Positions 61,426 through 64,000 of a stretch of DNA of 64,000 nt are shown piece after piece. Below the pieces are notes generated by a model. It saw nothing but the letters and a program-made list of their open reading frames with translations, made no database searches and was not told the origin of the DNA. Numbering within the stretch: position 1 is the first letter of the stretch; every line of letters begins with the position of its first letter. Origin of the DNA: Mesotoga prima MesG1.Ag.4.2 (GTDB lineage Bacteria; Thermotogota; Thermotogae; Petrotogales; Kosmotogaceae). The stretch spans positions 992,001 to 1,056,000 of the forward strand of contig NC_017934.1 of the NCBI RefSeq assembly GCF_000147715.2, given 5' to 3'. A program made the translations under genes and the position numbers.

Positions 61426-63140
61426 TCTACTACACATGTAGCTATTTACCTTTGGAAGTACTTATGGGTAGTGATATTGCTTTTCAGAGGCTGATGACAT
61501 CTTCTCCGACCTCGAGTCATGAACTGGGATGCAACCTTTGCGGATATGCAAAGACAGTCTATCAGAAGGGCATGGAGCTTGACTCGAATGATTGTCTCTT
61601 GATAGTCGATTCCTGCGATGCAATGCGTAGAGTTGGAGACCTTCTCGATGAACTCTCCTTGGCAAACGTATTCATCCTCAGATTACCCTGGAAAAGGGAT
61701 GGAGAATCAGTAAGATTCTTGGCAGTCGAGATTCAAAGGTTAGTTTACTTCCTCGAGAGCTCAGGTATTTCCGTCGATCTTCGAGAAGGCATTCTTAGAT
61801 TCAACAAACTTGTCGATTTTGTGCAAGCGAATGAAAAGAGATTGGCTGCAGGAGACCTTTCAAACCTATATTTACAGCCACTTAATGGCATGCAGGCAAC
61901 TTACACTTCGAAATACGGAGCAACTCTAGGCAAGAGCCGGCTTGCAATAACCGGCGGGATAACTGACATTGGAGCTTTAGATGCAGCCGTTAAGAAGACC
62001 GGAGGCGTGATCGTTATGAACGACACCTGTTTGGGAGCTAGACCATTTTCAGAGAGAACCCAAGAGAAACCCGATCCGTTTCAAGCAGTTGCAGAGAGAC
62101 TCCTTAAGTGGAGATCGCCGTGCGCTCGGTTCTCGGAGGGAGAATTTCGTTCAAATGGGGAAGTTGATGCGACGGTCTTTGTGGCACCGAAGTTCTGTGA
62201 TTTCTATGATTTTGTGCGTCCTAAGGATGGCAAAAGTGTCTACAGAATAGAACTTGATTATCCTATCAATTCCCAAGGGCAGTTGTCGACGAGAATAGGA
62301 GCATTGATGGAGAAGAATAGCGTAAGATCAGTGTCACCTTCCAAGGAGGGAATAAAGATGCTTTTCGCCGGGGTCGATTCCGGTTCTACCACGACTAACG
62401 CAGTTCTGATAGACAAAGAAGGAAGAATCATTTTCTCGAAGACATTGAAGACCGGTGTAAGAGCTTCAAATACGGCCGAAGCTCTAATTGCGGAGATGAC
62501 TGAAGTGGCCTCGAAGGAAGGCAAACGCATAGGAAAATGTGTTTCCACTGGTTATGGAAGGTTGCTGGTTTCCTCTGCAAGTGATAGGATTACGGAAATC
62601 TCATGCCACGCCAGGGGAGTCTTCGAACTCTTTCCAGAGGCAAGGGGGATAATCGACGTCGGTGGTCAGGACAGCAAGGTAATTCGGCTATCCCCGGACG
62701 GTAATGTCGATGACTTCGCCATGAACGACAAATGCGCAGCTGGAACGGGAAGGTTTCTGGAAGTTACGGCGGCCGCACTTGAACTTGAAATAGATGAGAT
62801 GGCCCTTATGGCTAGGAAACGGAATAAAGACATCTCTATAAGTTCTGTCTGCACAGTTTTCGCAGAGTCCGAAGTCGTTTCCTTGATCGGAATGGGAGAG
62901 AGGATCGAGAACATCTCGTCTGGTCTGTTTAGAGCCATTGCCAAGAGAGTTGGAGCAATGTATTCGAGACTTGGATCTCCCGTTCCCCTTGTTTTCACCG
63001 GGGGCGTTGCGAGAAACTCTGGAGTTGTTGACGCTTTGAAGGAACTTTTCGGAACAGAGATCATAGTCCCTGAAGCTCCGGAGATAGTGGGGGCCTTTGG
63101 AGCTGCGCTGATCGCAAGAGACTCGGTGGTTGAAGATTAG
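61422..63140 (+). CDS. Fusion of a dehydratase-like subunit with its ATP-dependent activator
   Basis: A 572-residue two-part protein. Residues 1-290 resemble a second HgdB-type subunit with cysteines in YTCSYLPLEVL, GCNLCGYAKTVYQKG, VDSCDAMRR, DTCLGARPF and KFCDFYDFVRP. Residues 310-570 are a BadF/BadG/HgdC-type activator ATPase: GVDSGSTTTNAVLID, STGYGR, DVGGQDSKVI, NDKCAAGTGRFLEV with the cluster cysteine, SSVCTVFAESEV with the second cysteine, and FTGGVARNSG. Activator and acceptor are normally separate; here they share one chain. ATGA overlap with the upstream gene. Confidence 0.85.
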   Translation: MIYYTCSYLPLEVLMGSDIAFQRLMTSSPTSSHELGCNLCGYAKTVYQKGMELDSNDCLLIVDSCDAMRRVGDLLDELSLANVFILRLPWKRDGESVRFLAVEIQRLVYFLESSGISVDLREGILRFNKLVDFVQANEKRLAAGDLSNLYLQPLNGMQATYTSKYGATLGKSRLAITGGITDIGALDAAVKKTGGVIVMNDTCLGARPFSERTQEKPDPFQAVAERLLKWRSPCARFSEGEFRSNGEVDATVFVAPKFCDFYDFVRPKDGKSVYRIELDYPINSQGQLSTRIGALMEKNSVRSVSPSKEGIKMLFAGVDSGSTTTNAVLIDKEGRIIFSKTLKTGVRASNTAEALIAEMTEVASKEGKRIGKCVSTGYGRLLVSSASDRITEISCHARGVFELFPEARGIIDVGGQDSKVIRLSPDGNVDDFAMNDKCAAGTGRFLEVTAAALELEIDEMALMARKRNKDISISSVCTVFAESEVVSLIGMGERIENISSGLFRAIAKRVGAMYSRLGSPVPLVFTGGVARNSGVVDALKELFGTEIIVPEAPEIVGAFGAALIARDSVVED

Positions 63141-64000
63141 CTTTGATGAACTTGTGAGCTTCACTCAATATTGCTTCTTCACAAAACTTGGGAAGTGAGC
63201 CAATGGATTTTGATGATTAACTGAAGAAAGTTCCAGAGATCAGAGAAGGTTTATTGAGGATATTTCTCATGTCAAACCCCACGAGGACAAATGGGTAGTC
63301 GACCATGAAAGTGAAGAGAAGATGATTCATGTGTTCGAAGAGAAGGTTGATGCAGTTAAGGCGGCCTCAGAGATGGCCAGGAACAGCCCGATAAAAGACT
63401 GTGATTCATGATTCAAATGGAAACGTGGAAAAACAAAACGGTGTGAATTGGTAAGTCTCTTCAAGAATGCTTTGGAGCTACGAGAGTGTTTATTCCTGTG
63501 GCACTTCATAATAGATTGTCCAGACACTGTAAGATTTCGCAAAAACTCTGTTGTTTTGGAAGAAAGAAATAAACTGCGCAACGAGGCCACTCTATCTTGT
63601 TCAAAGCAAAGTTCAATCCATTTGAAAAACAAGTATGGAAGTCCAGGAGTAAACAGAATGAAGCAGCCTCGAGATAGCAGACGTTAATCTTAGAACACCA
63701 AAACATTACCTGAACAACAATGAAACAAGATCATATCTTCCCTGGTTGGAATTACAAATGCGTCTCAGAGCGGAAAATACACCCTTGGGCGGAAGCGATG
63801 AGTAAAAACGAGATAAGAGTAGTCGTTTTATACTCCGTGAGATCTCTTAAACAAAGCGGTTTTCACTGCTACCCTAATAGTTTTCAATGGAACATTTGCG
63901 ACTGAGTCACCTTTTATCTATTTTGAATACCCACTGCGCAAAGACTCCTGATTCAACGATTACAGTATGTGCTAGACCGGCTGGAATGAGAAGAGATTCG
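63141..64000. other. Decayed intergenic region at the right end
   Basis: Apart from the broken DUF2188 gene at 63247-63454 I find no supported gene. Remaining frames are short and lack motifs; the region looks eroded. Confidence 0.6.
63247..63454 (+). pseudogene. Frameshifted DUF2188 gene remnant
   Basis: One frame from about 63247 reads FIEDISHVKPHEDKWVVDHE and then a helix ending MARNSPIK before hitting TGA. In the frame shifted by one base from 63398 the reading is TVIHDSNGNVEKQNGVNW followed by TAA at 63452. Joined, these give the full DUF2188 pattern (VxPHxxxW, a helix with A-x-A, VIHDxxGNV). A single indel near 63392-63400 explains it. No good start codon is found. Confidence 0.7.

Overview
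The window looks like chromosome from a member of the Thermotogota, most likely a mesophilic Mesotoga-type lineage (inference). Supporting signs are an RNase Z of the Thermotoga maritima type, a protein disulfide oxidoreductase directly followed by thioredoxin reductase, many sugar and peptide-type ABC transporter genes without their own ATPases, frequent TTG and GTG starts behind strong AGGAGG ribosome binding sites, and a tRNA gene that encodes its CCA end. The G+C content appears moderate. I saw no insertion sequence, prophage, CRISPR array or rRNA operon. About sixty genes are supported, plus several structured non-coding regions and two broken genes. || Layout. 0-4.7 kb: tail of a membrane transporter, a sugar ABC operon (binding protein and two permeases), then a reverse-strand pair of small flavin proteins. 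4.8-9.4 kb: rpsF-ssb-rpsR-rplI, RNase Z, and an NfeD/SPFH membrane pair. 9.5-12.1 kb: disulfide oxidoreductase, thioredoxin reductase and an LD-carboxypeptidase-like protein. 12.1-13.5 kb: a gene-free stretch packed with several families of short hairpin repeats. 13.5-16.7 kb: an amino-acid ABC operon behind a long leader with a terminator, and a deoxynucleoside kinase. 16.8-21.4 kb: an iron-sulfur membrane protein, two related small exported proteins and glycerate kinase. 21.4-24.4 kb: a second sugar ABC operon on the reverse strand. 24.8-30.6 kb: accessory genes (cysteine-rich small protein, repeat lipoprotein, zinc-ligand protein, hemerythrin/PAS sensor, aldo/keto reductase) and a riboswitch-like element. 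30.7-34.2 kb: glmU-prs-rplY-pth. 34.8-41.6 kb: uvrB, ruvA, folC and valS on the reverse strand. 41.7-50.9 kb: alkyltransferase-like protein, papain-like lipoprotein, murJ, flavoprotein, cobalamin adenosyltransferase, GH84 hexosaminidase, a zinc-ribbon gene interrupted by TAG, and DegV. 51.1-55.5 kb: aldo/keto reductase, membrane protein, long-form urocanate hydratase and an orphan pyruvate-kinase C-domain protein. 55.5-63.1 kb: tRNA-Ala, a glycosyltransferase with a large N-terminal extension, a B12-binding radical SAM protein, and a two-gene 2-hydroxyacyl-CoA-dehydratase-like system in which one subunit is fused to its ATP-dependent activator. 63.1-64 kb: decayed DNA holding a frameshifted DUF2188 remnant. 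|| How the genes work together. The housekeeping blocks are ordinary. The most interesting parts are the dehydratase/activator pair (60.2-63.1 kb), the modular hairpin arrays (12.3-13.5 kb), two leaders with mutually exclusive RNA structures (15.8 kb and 27.6 kb), an HcpR-like operator before the hemerythrin/PAS protein (28.1 kb), and the amber-interrupted zinc ribbon (48.0 kb). All functional statements are read from sequence motifs and memory of families; no database search was run.
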